This document shows, one piece after another, positions 54,984 to 63,549 of a DNA stretch of 64,000 nucleotides. The stretch is from positions 4,296,501 to 4,360,500 of the forward strand of contig NZ_CP128477.1 of the NCBI RefSeq assembly GCF_030369675.1, given 5' to 3'. Every line of letters begins with the position of its first letter. The first letter of the stretch is position 1. This DNA comes from Peteryoungia algae (GTDB lineage: Bacteria > Pseudomonadota > Alphaproteobacteria > Rhizobiales > Rhizobiaceae). Made by a program: the position numbers and the translations under genes. The notes under the pieces are model-generated. The model ran no database searches and was not told the origin of the DNA. It saw only the letters and a program-made list of their open reading frames with translations.

Positions 54984-55619
54984 ATGCCCTCCACCGACAT
55001 CCTCATTGCCTTCATTATCACCACGGCCGTCTTCGCCTTCATCCCGGGCCCCGCGATGCTCTATGTCGCGGCCCGGACGCTTGCAGCGGACCGCCGCGCA
55101 GGGTTGATGGCGACGTCAGGTATTCATGTCGGCTGCTACGTGCATGTGGTCGCCGCAGCCGCTGGTCTGTCTGTCCTCTTCCATGTCGTCCCAACGCTCT
55201 ATCTGGCGGTGAAGCTGGCAGGGGCTGCTTATCTGATCTATCTCGGCATTCGCATGTTCCGCGTGGCCCGGGCGGTTGGCGCAACGCCCGTTGACCTGGT
55301 GGCGCAGAAGTCCGCTGGCCGTGCGTTCGTGGAAAGCATGTTTGTCGAGGTGCTCAATCCGAAGACGGCGATTTTCTTTCTCGCCTTCCTGCCGCAGTTC
55401 ATTGATCCTGCCGCGAGCTTCCCGGTCTGGCTGCAGTTCGTCATTCTCGGCACGGGGGTCAATGCGATGTTCACGGTCGCCGACATCACCTGCGTGATGG
55501 CGGCAAGCACCGTCACCAGACGTTTGGCGCGGATCTCATCCCTGCAGCGCAATCTGCAAAGGGCAGGAGGCGCGATCCTCGTCGGACTTGGCCTTCACGT
55601 CGCCTTCCAGCGCACGTGA
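54984..55619 (+). CDS. LysE family translocator
   Basis: A 211-residue membrane protein with six hydrophobic segments and the RhtB/LysE opening motif FIPGPAMLYVAARTLAADRRAGLMATSGIHVG, then FVEVLNPKTAIFFLAFLPQF. It exports an amino acid or similar compound. The start is set at ATG 54984 by this N-terminus. It ends 12 nt from the convergent c-di-GMP gene. Confidence 0.9.
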   Translation: MPSTDILIAFIITTAVFAFIPGPAMLYVAARTLAADRRAGLMATSGIHVGCYVHVVAAAAGLSVLFHVVPTLYLAVKLAGAAYLIYLGIRMFRVARAVGATPVDLVAQKSAGRAFVESMFVEVLNPKTAIFFLAFLPQFIDPAASFPVWLQFVILGTGVNAMFTVADITCVMAASTVTRRLARISSLQRNLQRAGGAILVGLGLHVAFQRT

Positions 55620-55631
55620 AGCCCTTCCGCC

Positions 55632-58544
55632 TCAAGCCCGCTTCATCAGCGGAAAGCGCTCCTTGAGAAGTCTCAGCACCGATTCCGAGCCGAGCGGCGG
55701 GCCGAACAGATAGCTTTGGCCAAAGTCGCAGCCCATCATCGCGAGGTCGGCCGCGTCCTGGTCGGTCTGGATGCCCTCGGCCACCACCTGCATGTCGAGC
55801 CCGCGCGCCATCGAGACGACCGAGCGCAGGAGAACGGATCTCTTGTCCGACTGGTCGCAGACGAGCGCCTTGTCGAGCTTGATCGTGTCGAAGGGGAAGC
55901 GGGTGAGATAGGCAAGCGACGAATAACCGGTGCCGAAGTCGTCGAGTGCCAGGCTGATTCCGGTGTCCTTCAGCTTCTCCAGCATTAGACGCGCCTGTTC
56001 CGGATTTTCCATGACGACGCTCTCGGTCAGCTCCAGCTTGATCCGTTTCGGATCGCACTGGGTCTTCACCAGAAGTGCGCGCACGTCGTTGTAGATCTCG
56101 CTGGAGATCAACTGGGCCGAGGAGAGGTTGACCGAAACGAAGATCGGCAGTTCGCCCGTCAGGCGCTCCCAGTCCATCAGATCGGTCGCCGCCCGCTCCA
56201 GGGCGAACATGCCGAGTGGCTCGATCAGATCGGACATTTCCGCGATCGGGATGAATTCGGTCGGCGAAATGGTGCCGCGCTTCGGGTGATCCCAGCGCAT
56301 CAGCGCCTCGAAGCCGGCGATTTCGCCATTGGTGAGCTTGACGATCGGCTGGTAGGCCATCGACAGCTCCTTGCGCTCGATGGCGCGCCGCAGATCCGTT
56401 TCGAGCTGCAACCGGTCGGTGCTGAAGGTGCGGAAGGCCGGGCGGAAGGGCTCGACCCGATTGCCGCCGGCGCGTTTCGCACGGAACATGGCAAGCTCCG
56501 CATCGGCGAGCAGGCTTGCCGAGCTTTCCTGCTGGTCCACCCACGAGACGAGACCGATCGAGGCCGTCAGGTTGATTTCGCGGTTGGCGAAATTGAGCGG
56601 CACCATGATGGCCTTGGACACGGCATCCGCGAAGTCGGCAATCTTGCCGGGGTCGCGTTCCGACACCAGGATCAGGCCGAACTCGTCCCCCGAAAGCCGC
56701 GCCAGCGTATCCTGCGGCTTCAAGAGACGGCGCAGGCGGCGGGTAATGGCAATCAGGATGTTGTCGCCGGCAGCGATGCCGAGCGCATCGTTGACCTGCT
56801 TGTAGCGGTCGATGTCGATGGCAAGCACGGTCGGCCGAACGCTTTCCGACGTCGGCGCGAGCGACAGGATCGCCTGCAGGCGGTCGAGGAAGACCTCGCG
56901 GTTCGGCAATCCCGTCAGGTTGTCATGCATGGCATCGACAAGCAGCCGGTCGATGGAGTTCTTCTGCTCGGTCACGTCGATGATCGTGCCGACGCAGCGG
57001 ATGACCTCCCCGTTCGAACCCAGCACTGGCCGGGCGCGGATCTTCAGCCAGTGGAAGTGACCGTCTTCGGCGCGGATGCGGAATTCGTGGCTGAGGCGTC
57101 CCTTTCGATGTTCCAGCAGCACGTCGAGCGTGGCGCGGAAACGGTCGCGATCGTCGGGATGCAGGCGCGGCAGCCAGTTGCGGGCGGGCCCGTGCATGGT
57201 GCCCGGCGCCAGGCCGAGCCTGAGCGAGACATCCGGGCTCGTCACGACGCGGTCGCGCGCCACGTCCCAGTCCCAGACGGTGTCGCCGGAACCGGTCAGC
57301 GCCAGCGACTGGCGTTCCAGATCGGAGAACAGGCCCTGCTGATAGGCGCCGCCGGCGAACGCATGCTGCATGACCGTGAAACCGATCAGAAGCACGATCA
57401 GCACCAGCCCGCCGCCCAGTGCCGGCTGGATGATGTCGTTGTCGAGCTGGCCGGTGACAGTCATCCAGCCGGCGAACAGCCAGACCAGAATCAGCACCCA
57501 GGTCGGCACCAGGAGCACAGCGCGGTCGTAGCGGTTGAAGCCGAGATAGACGATCAGGCCGATGCCGACGACGCCGGTGAGCGCAAAGGAAACGCGGGCA
57601 ATGCCGGCGGCGATCGAGGGGTCGAAGATCGCAACCCCGAAGAGCACGGTGAGGCCCAGCATCCAGGCGAGCGTCGCATAACCGAGATGCACGTGCCAGC
57701 GATTGAGGTTGAGATAGGTGAAGAGGAAGATGACGAGCGAGGAGGCGAGTGCCACCTCGGCGCCGGCTCGCCATATTCGAATGTCGGAAGAGGTAAGGGT
57801 AATCAGCTTTTCGAGAAAGCCGAAGTCGACGCAGATATAGGCGAGCACTGCCCAGGCAAGCGCCGCGGCGGCCGGCAGCATCGACGTGCCCTTGACGACG
57901 AAGAGAATGGTCAGGAAGACCGCGAGCAGCCCGGCAATGCCGAGCACGATACCGCGATAAAGAGTGAATGCGTTGACCGTATCCTTATAGGCGTCGGGTT
58001 CCCACAGATAGATCTGCGGCAGTTCCGGCGTCGCAAGTTCGCCAACGAAGGTGATCACGGTGCCCGGATTGAGCGTAATGCGGAAGACATCGGCATCCGC
58101 GCTCGGCACACGGTCGAGCGCAAAGCCTTCCGAGGGTGTGATGGCCATGATCCGCTGCGAGCCGAGGTCCGGCCAGAACATTCTCGAACCGGAGAGGCGG
58201 AAATGCGGCGCGACGATTACGCGCTCCAGCTGTTCTTCCGAGACGTTTGCCAGAGCGAAGACCGCCCAGTCGCCCTGGTGTCCCTCGGTAGACGAGCGGA
58301 CCTCGATACGCCGGCGGATGCCGTCCGCACCGGCGGCGGTCGAGACCTGGAAGGCCTCGCCCTGATTCGTGTAGATTTCCGTGGTCGCCGTGAGGTCGAG
58401 GGCATTGTCGTCGCGCGCGATCTTGACCGGTTCGACCGCCAGCGCCGCCGAGGCTGAAAAGCCGACATACATTGCGACAAGCGCAGCCAAAAACAGGGCG
58501 GCCAGGCGAGGCGCGGCGCGCGAAAGGGGTTCAAATATGCTCAT
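55632..58544 (-). CDS. 7TM-sensor GGDEF-EAL protein
   Basis: A 970-residue protein: signal/anchor (about 15-40), a periplasmic beta domain (to about 195), seven membrane segments (about 200-430) like 7TMR-DISM receptors, a PAS domain (about 440-550), GGDEF and EAL. The GGDEF motif is SGDEF (near residue 618) and the inhibitory RxxD is KPQD. EAL is intact at FEALMRW (near 746), but EGVE reads EGIQ and QGY reads QSY. Activity could be biased; this is untested. Its start overlaps the GNAT stop (ATGA). Confidence 0.9.
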   Translation of the reverse strand: MSIFEPLSRAAPRLAALFLAALVAMYVGFSASAALAVEPVKIARDDNALDLTATTEIYTNQGEAFQVSTAAGADGIRRRIEVRSSTEGHQGDWAVFALANVSEEQLERVIVAPHFRLSGSRMFWPDLGSQRIMAITPSEGFALDRVPSADADVFRITLNPGTVITFVGELATPELPQIYLWEPDAYKDTVNAFTLYRGIVLGIAGLLAVFLTILFVVKGTSMLPAAAALAWAVLAYICVDFGFLEKLITLTSSDIRIWRAGAEVALASSLVIFLFTYLNLNRWHVHLGYATLAWMLGLTVLFGVAIFDPSIAAGIARVSFALTGVVGIGLIVYLGFNRYDRAVLLVPTWVLILVWLFAGWMTVTGQLDNDIIQPALGGGLVLIVLLIGFTVMQHAFAGGAYQQGLFSDLERQSLALTGSGDTVWDWDVARDRVVTSPDVSLRLGLAPGTMHGPARNWLPRLHPDDRDRFRATLDVLLEHRKGRLSHEFRIRAEDGHFHWLKIRARPVLGSNGEVIRCVGTIIDVTEQKNSIDRLLVDAMHDNLTGLPNREVFLDRLQAILSLAPTSESVRPTVLAIDIDRYKQVNDALGIAAGDNILIAITRRLRRLLKPQDTLARLSGDEFGLILVSERDPGKIADFADAVSKAIMVPLNFANREINLTASIGLVSWVDQQESSASLLADAELAMFRAKRAGGNRVEPFRPAFRTFSTDRLQLETDLRRAIERKELSMAYQPIVKLTNGEIAGFEALMRWDHPKRGTISPTEFIPIAEMSDLIEPLGMFALERAATDLMDWERLTGELPIFVSVNLSSAQLISSEIYNDVRALLVKTQCDPKRIKLELTESVVMENPEQARLMLEKLKDTGISLALDDFGTGYSSLAYLTRFPFDTIKLDKALVCDQSDKRSVLLRSVVSMARGLDMQVVAEGIQTDQDAADLAMMGCDFGQSYLFGPPLGSESVLRLLKERFPLMKRA

Positions 58545-59152
58545 GAGGACGTCTTGCCGTTCCGCGCCTTGGGGGCGGCGATCCGGGAGAACAGCACATG
58601 GTCGCGCCATTCTCCATTGATTTTCAGATAGTCGCGCAAAAGACCTTCTCGCTCAAATCCCGTTTTTTCGAGCAGCCTCAGGCTGTTGACGTTGTCCGGA
58701 ATACAGGCTGCTTCGATACGGTGCAACTCGAGCGGCCCGAAGATGTAGGGAATAGCCAGCTGAAGTGCGGCAAACATGTGGCCCTGTCGCGAATGGCGTT
58801 CGCCCATCCAGTACCCGATCATGCAGCTCTGAGCGGCTCCACGGCGGATAAGGCCGACGGTAAGCCCGCCCAGCAAGGCGTTTTCCTCCCGGTCGAACAG
58901 GAAGAAGGGCACTGCCATGCCGGAGTGAAATTCCTGTTCATTGCGCAGGACGCGCTGCCGGAAGGCTCGCTCTGTCAGCTCGTCGCTGCGCCAGGTGGGT
59001 TCCCAGGGCTGCAGGAAGGCGCGGCTTTCCCGGCGCAACTGGTGCCATGGCTCGAAATCGCGAAACCGCGGCAGGCGAAGCAGATGCCGTTCGCCGTAAA
59101 GCTCCGGCATGTCCGACTGCCGGGACAGAAACCGAAAGACCGAGCGCGTCAT
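58541..59152 (-). CDS. GNAT family N-acetyltransferase, RimJ/RimL type
   Basis: A 203-residue acetyltransferase of the RimJ/RimL group: ERHLLRLPRFRDFEPWHQLRRES at the start, acetyl-CoA motif as YWMGERHSRQGHMFAALQLAIPYIF and RIEAACIPDNVNSLRLLEKTGFEREGLLRDYLKINGEWRDHVLFS. It probably acetylates a ribosomal or other protein N-terminus. ATG 59152 is preferred over TTG 59158, with GGGGA 7 nt ahead. It sits between the M16 peptidase and the GGDEF-EAL gene. Confidence 0.92.
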   Translation of the reverse strand: MTRSVFRFLSRQSDMPELYGERHLLRLPRFRDFEPWHQLRRESRAFLQPWEPTWRSDELTERAFRQRVLRNEQEFHSGMAVPFFLFDREENALLGGLTVGLIRRGAAQSCMIGYWMGERHSRQGHMFAALQLAIPYIFGPLELHRIEAACIPDNVNSLRLLEKTGFEREGLLRDYLKINGEWRDHVLFSRIAAPKARNGKTSS

Positions 59153-59214
59153 CGTCAATCCCCGAGCGAAATCCGGCGGAGGGCTCCGCCGGTCGAGTTC
59201 TGTGTCCGCGACAG

Positions 59215-60513
59215 TCAGCCGACGGCCTTACGGATGCCCGCTGGCTGCGAGTTGAGCGCGCCCCTGATATCGTCGAGCGGAACGAGGTGATCCACAGGCC
59301 CGATCGCCGAAAGTGTAGGCGTGGTGTCGAAGAACAGGCGTCCGGCGAGATCGGTCAGGCGCTCGGTCGTAATGCCGGCAAGCCGTTCCATCATTTCCTG
59401 GTTCGGTATGGTGCGGCCGTAGAGCATCATCTGACGGGCGATCTGGCCGGCGCGTGCGGCCGGGCTTTCCTGGCCCATCAGCAACTGCGCGCGGATCTGC
59501 GCCCGCGAGCGCTCGATCTCCTGCTGGTCGATATGGTCGGAGACCTTGCGCAATTCGTCGATTATGACGGGCACCAGTTTCGGCAGGTCTTCGCCGCCGG
59601 TCGCGGCATGAATGCCGAAGATACCGGTGTCGGAAAAGCCCCAGTGGAAGGCATAGACCGAGTAGCAGAGACCACGGATCTCGCGCACTTCCTGGAAGAG
59701 CCGCGACGACATGCCGCCGCCCAGGATGTTGGCGAGGATCTGCGAACAGTAGAAGTCCCGCATGTGATATGCCTTGCCCTCGAAGCCGAGCAGGACCTGC
59801 GTGTCCATGAGATCGCGCTCCTCGCGCGTCTCGCCACCCGTATAGTGGGCGGCATCCATCACCGGGGTCGAGGACGGCTTCGTCGGCAAGGAGGCGAAGC
59901 GTTGCTCCACCTGCTTGACGAAGGCGTCGTGATCGACCTTGCCGGCGGCCACGACGAACATGCGGTCCGTCGTGTAATTGCGCGACAGATAGGCGCGAAT
60001 CTGGTCGCTCGAGAAGGACTTGACCGTCTCCGGCGTGCCGAGAATGCTGCGCCCGATTGTCTGGCCGCGATAGGCTTGCTCGGAAAAGCGGTCGAAGACC
60101 ACGTCGTCAGGCGTGTCGTCGGCAGCCCCGATTTCCTGCAGGATGACGTGTTTTTCCCGCTCCAGTTCCTCTTCGTCGAAGACGCTGTCGGTCAGGATGT
60201 CGGCGAGGATGTCGACCGCAAGCGGGACATTGTCCTTCAGGACGCGGGCGTAATAGGAGGTGGTCTCGGTCGACGTCGCGGCGTTGACTTCGCCACCGAC
60301 ATTCTCGATTTCTTCCGCGATCTGGCGGGCGCTACGCTGGTTCGTGCCCTTGAACGCCATGTGCTCGAGCAGATGCGCAATTCCATGCTCGGCTTCCGTC
60401 TCGTTGCGCGATCCGGACTTGATCCAGGTTCCGAGCGCCACGCTTTCCAGATGCGGCATGTTCTCGGTTACGACAGTCAAACCCGATGGAAGCCGGGTGC
60501 ACTCAACATTCAT
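59215..60513 (-). CDS. M16 family zinc metallopeptidase (processing-peptidase-like)
   Basis: A 432-residue protease with the inverted zinc motif HxxEH in AEHGIAHLLEHMAFKGT and the downstream Glu region ELEREKHVILQEIGAADDTPDD. The C-terminal half repeats the fold (GGGMSSRLFQEVREIRGLCYSVYAFHWGFSDTGIF). It is close to mitochondrial processing peptidase beta; bacterial substrates are unknown. It follows thrC in the same direction, an arrangement usual in rhizobia. Confidence 0.95.
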   Translation of the reverse strand: MNVECTRLPSGLTVVTENMPHLESVALGTWIKSGSRNETEAEHGIAHLLEHMAFKGTNQRSARQIAEEIENVGGEVNAATSTETTSYYARVLKDNVPLAVDILADILTDSVFDEEELEREKHVILQEIGAADDTPDDVVFDRFSEQAYRGQTIGRSILGTPETVKSFSSDQIRAYLSRNYTTDRMFVVAAGKVDHDAFVKQVEQRFASLPTKPSSTPVMDAAHYTGGETREERDLMDTQVLLGFEGKAYHMRDFYCSQILANILGGGMSSRLFQEVREIRGLCYSVYAFHWGFSDTGIFGIHAATGGEDLPKLVPVIIDELRKVSDHIDQQEIERSRAQIRAQLLMGQESPAARAGQIARQMMLYGRTIPNQEMMERLAGITTERLTDLAGRLFFDTTPTLSAIGPVDHLVPLDDIRGALNSQPAGIRKAVG

Positions 60514-60533
60514 GGTTCGTCTTTCCGCGCTTC

Positions 60534-61931
60534 CTACCTGACAGCTCTCGCATGGTCACTGACAAAGCTTTCAATGGCTTTGAGTTCCGCGGGCAGGACT
60601 TCGAAGCGCTCCTCCCTGTCCATCAGATCAGCAAGCCACGCCGGAAGCGCGGGGTCAATACCGCAGGCCGATTTTACTGCCGCCGGGAACTTGGCAGGAT
60701 GGGCGGTGGCAAGCACCACCATGGGGCTCTGCGGCTTCTCGAATTTCTTCGCCACATGCACGCCGACGGCGGTATGCGGGTCGAGCAGATAGCCGGTTTC
60801 GTCGAGCACGGCGCGAATGGTCTTCGCCACCTCCTTCTGCGTCGCACGCCCGGCGCGGAAATCCTTGCGAATGAATTTCAACGCCTCCGGCTGGATCTCG
60901 AAGGCGCCGGACTGCTTGAGACCGTCCATCGACGACCGGATGGCAGAGGCGTCCCGGCCATAGGATTCGAACAGCAGGCGCTCGAAGTTGGAGGAAATCT
61001 GGATGTCCATCGAGGGGGACGTCGTGGCCGAGACACCCTTCATCTCGTAGCGCCCGGTCTTCATCGTGCGCGCCAGAATGTCGTTGTCGTTTGTGGCGAT
61101 CACCAGCCTGTCGATCGGCAGGCCCATCTTCTTTGCGACATAACCGGCGAATATGTCGCCGAAATTGCCTGTCGGCACGGTGAACGAGACTTTGCGATCG
61201 GGAGCGCCGAGAGCCACGGCCGAGGTGAAGTAGTAGACCACCTGCGCCATGATGCGCGCCCAGTTGATCGAGTTGACGCCAGAGAGCCTCACGCGGTCGC
61301 GAAAGGCTCCATCGTTGAACATCGCCTTCACGAGGTTCTGGCAGTCGTCAAAATTGCCCTCGACGGCGATGGCATGCACGTTTTTGTCCGTCGACGAGGT
61401 CATCTGGCGCTGCTGCACCGGCGACACCTTGCCATGCGGGAAGAGGATGAAGATGTCGGTCCGCGCGCGGCCGGCAAAGGCGTCGATCGCCGCGCCGCCT
61501 GTGTCGCCCGAGGTGGCGCCGACAATGGTCGCCCGTTCGCCACGCTTCTCGAGCACATGGTCCATCAGCCGGGCAATCAGCTGCATCGCCACGTCCTTGA
61601 AGGCGAGGGTTGTGCCGTGGAAGAGTTCGAGCACGAAGGAGTTCGGCCCGGTCTGGACGAGCGGTGCGACTGCCGGATGCTTGAAGGTCGCATAGGCCTC
61701 GTCGATCATCGTCCGGAAGGTCTGTGGCTCGATTTCGCCATTGGTGAAGGGCAGCAGCACTTCGAAGGCGACATCTTCGTAAGACTTGCCACGCAGGCCC
61801 CGGATCGCCTTCTTCGACATTTGCGGCCATTCGCGCGGGACGTAAAGTCCGCCGTCACGGGCAAGGCCTGCCAGAAGCGCGTCACAAAAGCCGAGGCTCG
61901 GGGCCTCGCCGCGGGTCGAGATATATTCCAC
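60534..61931 (-). CDS. thrC: Threonine synthase
   Basis: A 465-residue PLP enzyme turning O-phosphohomoserine into threonine. The N-terminus MEYISTRGEAPSLGFCDALLAGLARDGGLYVP is typical; the PLP-binding Lys is in LFHGTTLAFKDVAMQ, and the phosphate loop in VGATSGDTGGAAIDAF. The start is GTG at 61931. It heads the leftward cluster thrC-M16-GNAT-GGDEF/EAL. Confidence 0.97.
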   Translation of the reverse strand: MEYISTRGEAPSLGFCDALLAGLARDGGLYVPREWPQMSKKAIRGLRGKSYEDVAFEVLLPFTNGEIEPQTFRTMIDEAYATFKHPAVAPLVQTGPNSFVLELFHGTTLAFKDVAMQLIARLMDHVLEKRGERATIVGATSGDTGGAAIDAFAGRARTDIFILFPHGKVSPVQQRQMTSSTDKNVHAIAVEGNFDDCQNLVKAMFNDGAFRDRVRLSGVNSINWARIMAQVVYYFTSAVALGAPDRKVSFTVPTGNFGDIFAGYVAKKMGLPIDRLVIATNDNDILARTMKTGRYEMKGVSATTSPSMDIQISSNFERLLFESYGRDASAIRSSMDGLKQSGAFEIQPEALKFIRKDFRAGRATQKEVAKTIRAVLDETGYLLDPHTAVGVHVAKKFEKPQSPMVVLATAHPAKFPAAVKSACGIDPALPAWLADLMDREERFEVLPAELKAIESFVSDHARAVR

Positions 61932-62243
61932 GTCGCTTATCCCTATAGTTCAGATGGTCGGAGCCGAAGCGCCGCCAAATCTATGGCGTTTCCGATAAAG
62001 AGGTTTGCCCATTTGCGCCAGTGCGGAGGGCAGGATTTCGCAAGCCCGGCAATCCTTCCTGGCCCTGCCGATGGCAGCCCGTGGTCTGGCTGTTGCGAAG
62101 CAATCGAATTTTGACTCAAATTGCCGGCTACCCAATCGATTTTTCTCTTGGTCGCTGCTATAGACCATCCGCGAGGGCGCTGAAAAGCCTCAAGTTTGAC
62201 TGTTTTTCGGCTGATCTGCCGAGCATGCGGAAGGTGAAGTCTC
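61932..62243. other. Intergenic region between thrC and the lipoprotein gene
   Basis: About 310 bases with divergent promoters expected. No gene, repeat or recognisable operator was seen. Confidence 0.4.
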
Positions 62244-62816
62244 GTGTCTGTAAACGTGTCGCGCGGCGTTGTCGCCGTTTCGCTGATGATGGTTCTCTCC
62301 GGCTGCAATGCCGGCGGTCTCGGCAGCAGCCTCGGCCTTTCTTCTTCCGATCCGGCAGGGGCAACATCCGCAGCCACGCCCGCAGTCGCCACCGACCAGC
62401 AGGCTTTCGTGCAGGGCTTCTGCCCGCAGATTTCGCTGCGTGAAGGCACCGCCTCCTACCGCTCTTATGCCCGTGGCAAGGACGGCGATGCCGAACAGGT
62501 CGTCTTCCAGGCGTCGCTCGCCGACACGACGCGTTCGTGCTCCCGCACCGAGACCACTCTCACTGTCAATGCACTGATCCAGGGTCGCCTCGTCTCCGGT
62601 CCCCAGGGCAAGGCCGGCACGATCAATCTGCCCGTCCGCATCACCGTGATCGATGGCGGCCAGGAAGTGTCCAACGAACTTGAACAATATCCCGTGACGA
62701 TCGCCGACGTGAACACGCCGGCCCAGTTCGTCTACAGCCGGGCCGTCACCATACCCGGAAATGTTTCCGGCATGACGCGCGTCTATGTCGGCTTCGAACA
62801 GCCAAAGAAGAAGTAA
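62244..62816 (+). CDS. Hypothetical lipoprotein
   Basis: A 190-residue lipoprotein precursor with lipobox LSGC (cysteine at residue 21 in VVAVSLMMVLSGCNAGG), then a Ser/Ala-rich linker and a beta-rich domain with two further Cys (GFCPQISLREGTASY and TTRSCSRTETTL). I recognise the general look of rhizobial outer-membrane lipoproteins but no named family. GTG start with GGAAGGTGA upstream. Confidence 0.7.
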   Translation: MSVNVSRGVVAVSLMMVLSGCNAGGLGSSLGLSSSDPAGATSAATPAVATDQQAFVQGFCPQISLREGTASYRSYARGKDGDAEQVVFQASLADTTRSCSRTETTLTVNALIQGRLVSGPQGKAGTINLPVRITVIDGGQEVSNELEQYPVTIADVNTPAQFVYSRAVTIPGNVSGMTRVYVGFEQPKKK

Positions 62817-62819
62817 GTT

Positions 62820-62843
62820 CCGGAGCCAGGATCCTCCGGCTTT
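62820..62843 (+). terminator. Terminator candidate after the lipoprotein gene
   Basis: CCGGAG-CCAGGATC-CTCCGG followed by CTTT, three bases past the stop and before the convergent XRE gene. Short T tract; moderate support. Confidence 0.5.
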
Positions 62844-63435
62844 AGCCTCGTCCCGTCAGTGCCACCAGATAACGCGTCGCCTTGTCGGTGCGGTTGACGA
62901 AGACGCAGTCTTCGGGCGCGCCGAGCTGCAGGCAGTCGCCGGCCGAAAGCCGGTGGCTTCGCAGTCCCTCGATGAAGTCGAGTTCCCCCTCCAGTATATG
63001 GATCTGCTGGTGCTGGAAGCCGAAGGCGGACGCCGGATAGGGGACACGCACGCCCGCCGGCAAGACCACCTCGATCAGTTCGAGCCGCCCGCCATTTGGC
63101 GGTGAAAGCGTGCGGCGCGTATAGCCTGTCTCCGGATCAACCCAGAGCGGCTGTTCGCTCCGCCTGGTCAGACGGTCGCCCTCGCGTTCCGCCATGGCAA
63201 GCAGAACCGAAAGCGGCAGTCCGAAGGCTCCGGACAACCGGCCGAGCACGGAGGCCGTCGGGCTTGCCTCGCAGCGCTCCACCTTGCTGATCATCGCCTT
63301 GGAAACACCCGACCGTGCCGAAAGCTCGGCCAGCGACCAGGACCTGGTGTCACGCTCCGCCCGGACGCGCTCCGCAATCGCCCGCGCCTGTCGTCCCTCG
63401 TCATAGGTTTCAGCCAGTCTTGTGGTCTCGGTCAT
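62842..63435 (-). CDS. XRE family regulator with cupin domain
   Basis: A 197-residue regulator: N-terminal HTH (about 18-75: SWSLAELSARSGVSKAMISKVERCEASPTASVLGRLSGAFG) and a C-terminal small-molecule-binding cupin (about 115-190: FQHQQIHILEGELDFIEGLRSHRLSAGDCLQLGAPEDCVFVN). Such regulators sense a metabolite and often control a neighbouring catabolic gene. ATG 63435 has AAGGG upstream. It is divergent from a flavin monooxygenase gene. Confidence 0.93.
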   Translation of the reverse strand: MTETTRLAETYDEGRQARAIAERVRAERDTRSWSLAELSARSGVSKAMISKVERCEASPTASVLGRLSGAFGLPLSVLLAMAEREGDRLTRRSEQPLWVDPETGYTRRTLSPPNGGRLELIEVVLPAGVRVPYPASAFGFQHQQIHILEGELDFIEGLRSHRLSAGDCLQLGAPEDCVFVNRTDKATRYLVALTGRG

Positions 63436-63470
63436 TTGTGCCCTTGCCAAAACGCGCGCCTGCGTCTTCT

Positions 63471-63501
63471 ATAGTGGACGAAAGAATACGATAGAGGACG
63501 A
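63471..63501. promoter_or_regulatory. Direct repeats between XRE-cupin and monooxygenase genes
   Basis: ATAGTGGACGA (63471-63481) and ATAGAGGACGA (63491-63501) match at 10 of 11 bases and are exactly 20 bp apart, two helical turns. Probable binding sites of the XRE-cupin regulator. Confidence 0.6.
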
Positions 63502-63549
63502 GGCAATGGCAAGCCGTGAGCTTGTCTTGCCGTGGCTGGGGGAACCGTA

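Noticed and set aside
56286..58457. A 723-codon open frame opposite the 7TM GGDEF-EAL gene
   Set aside because: Same reason: antisense shadow, low-complexity composition.
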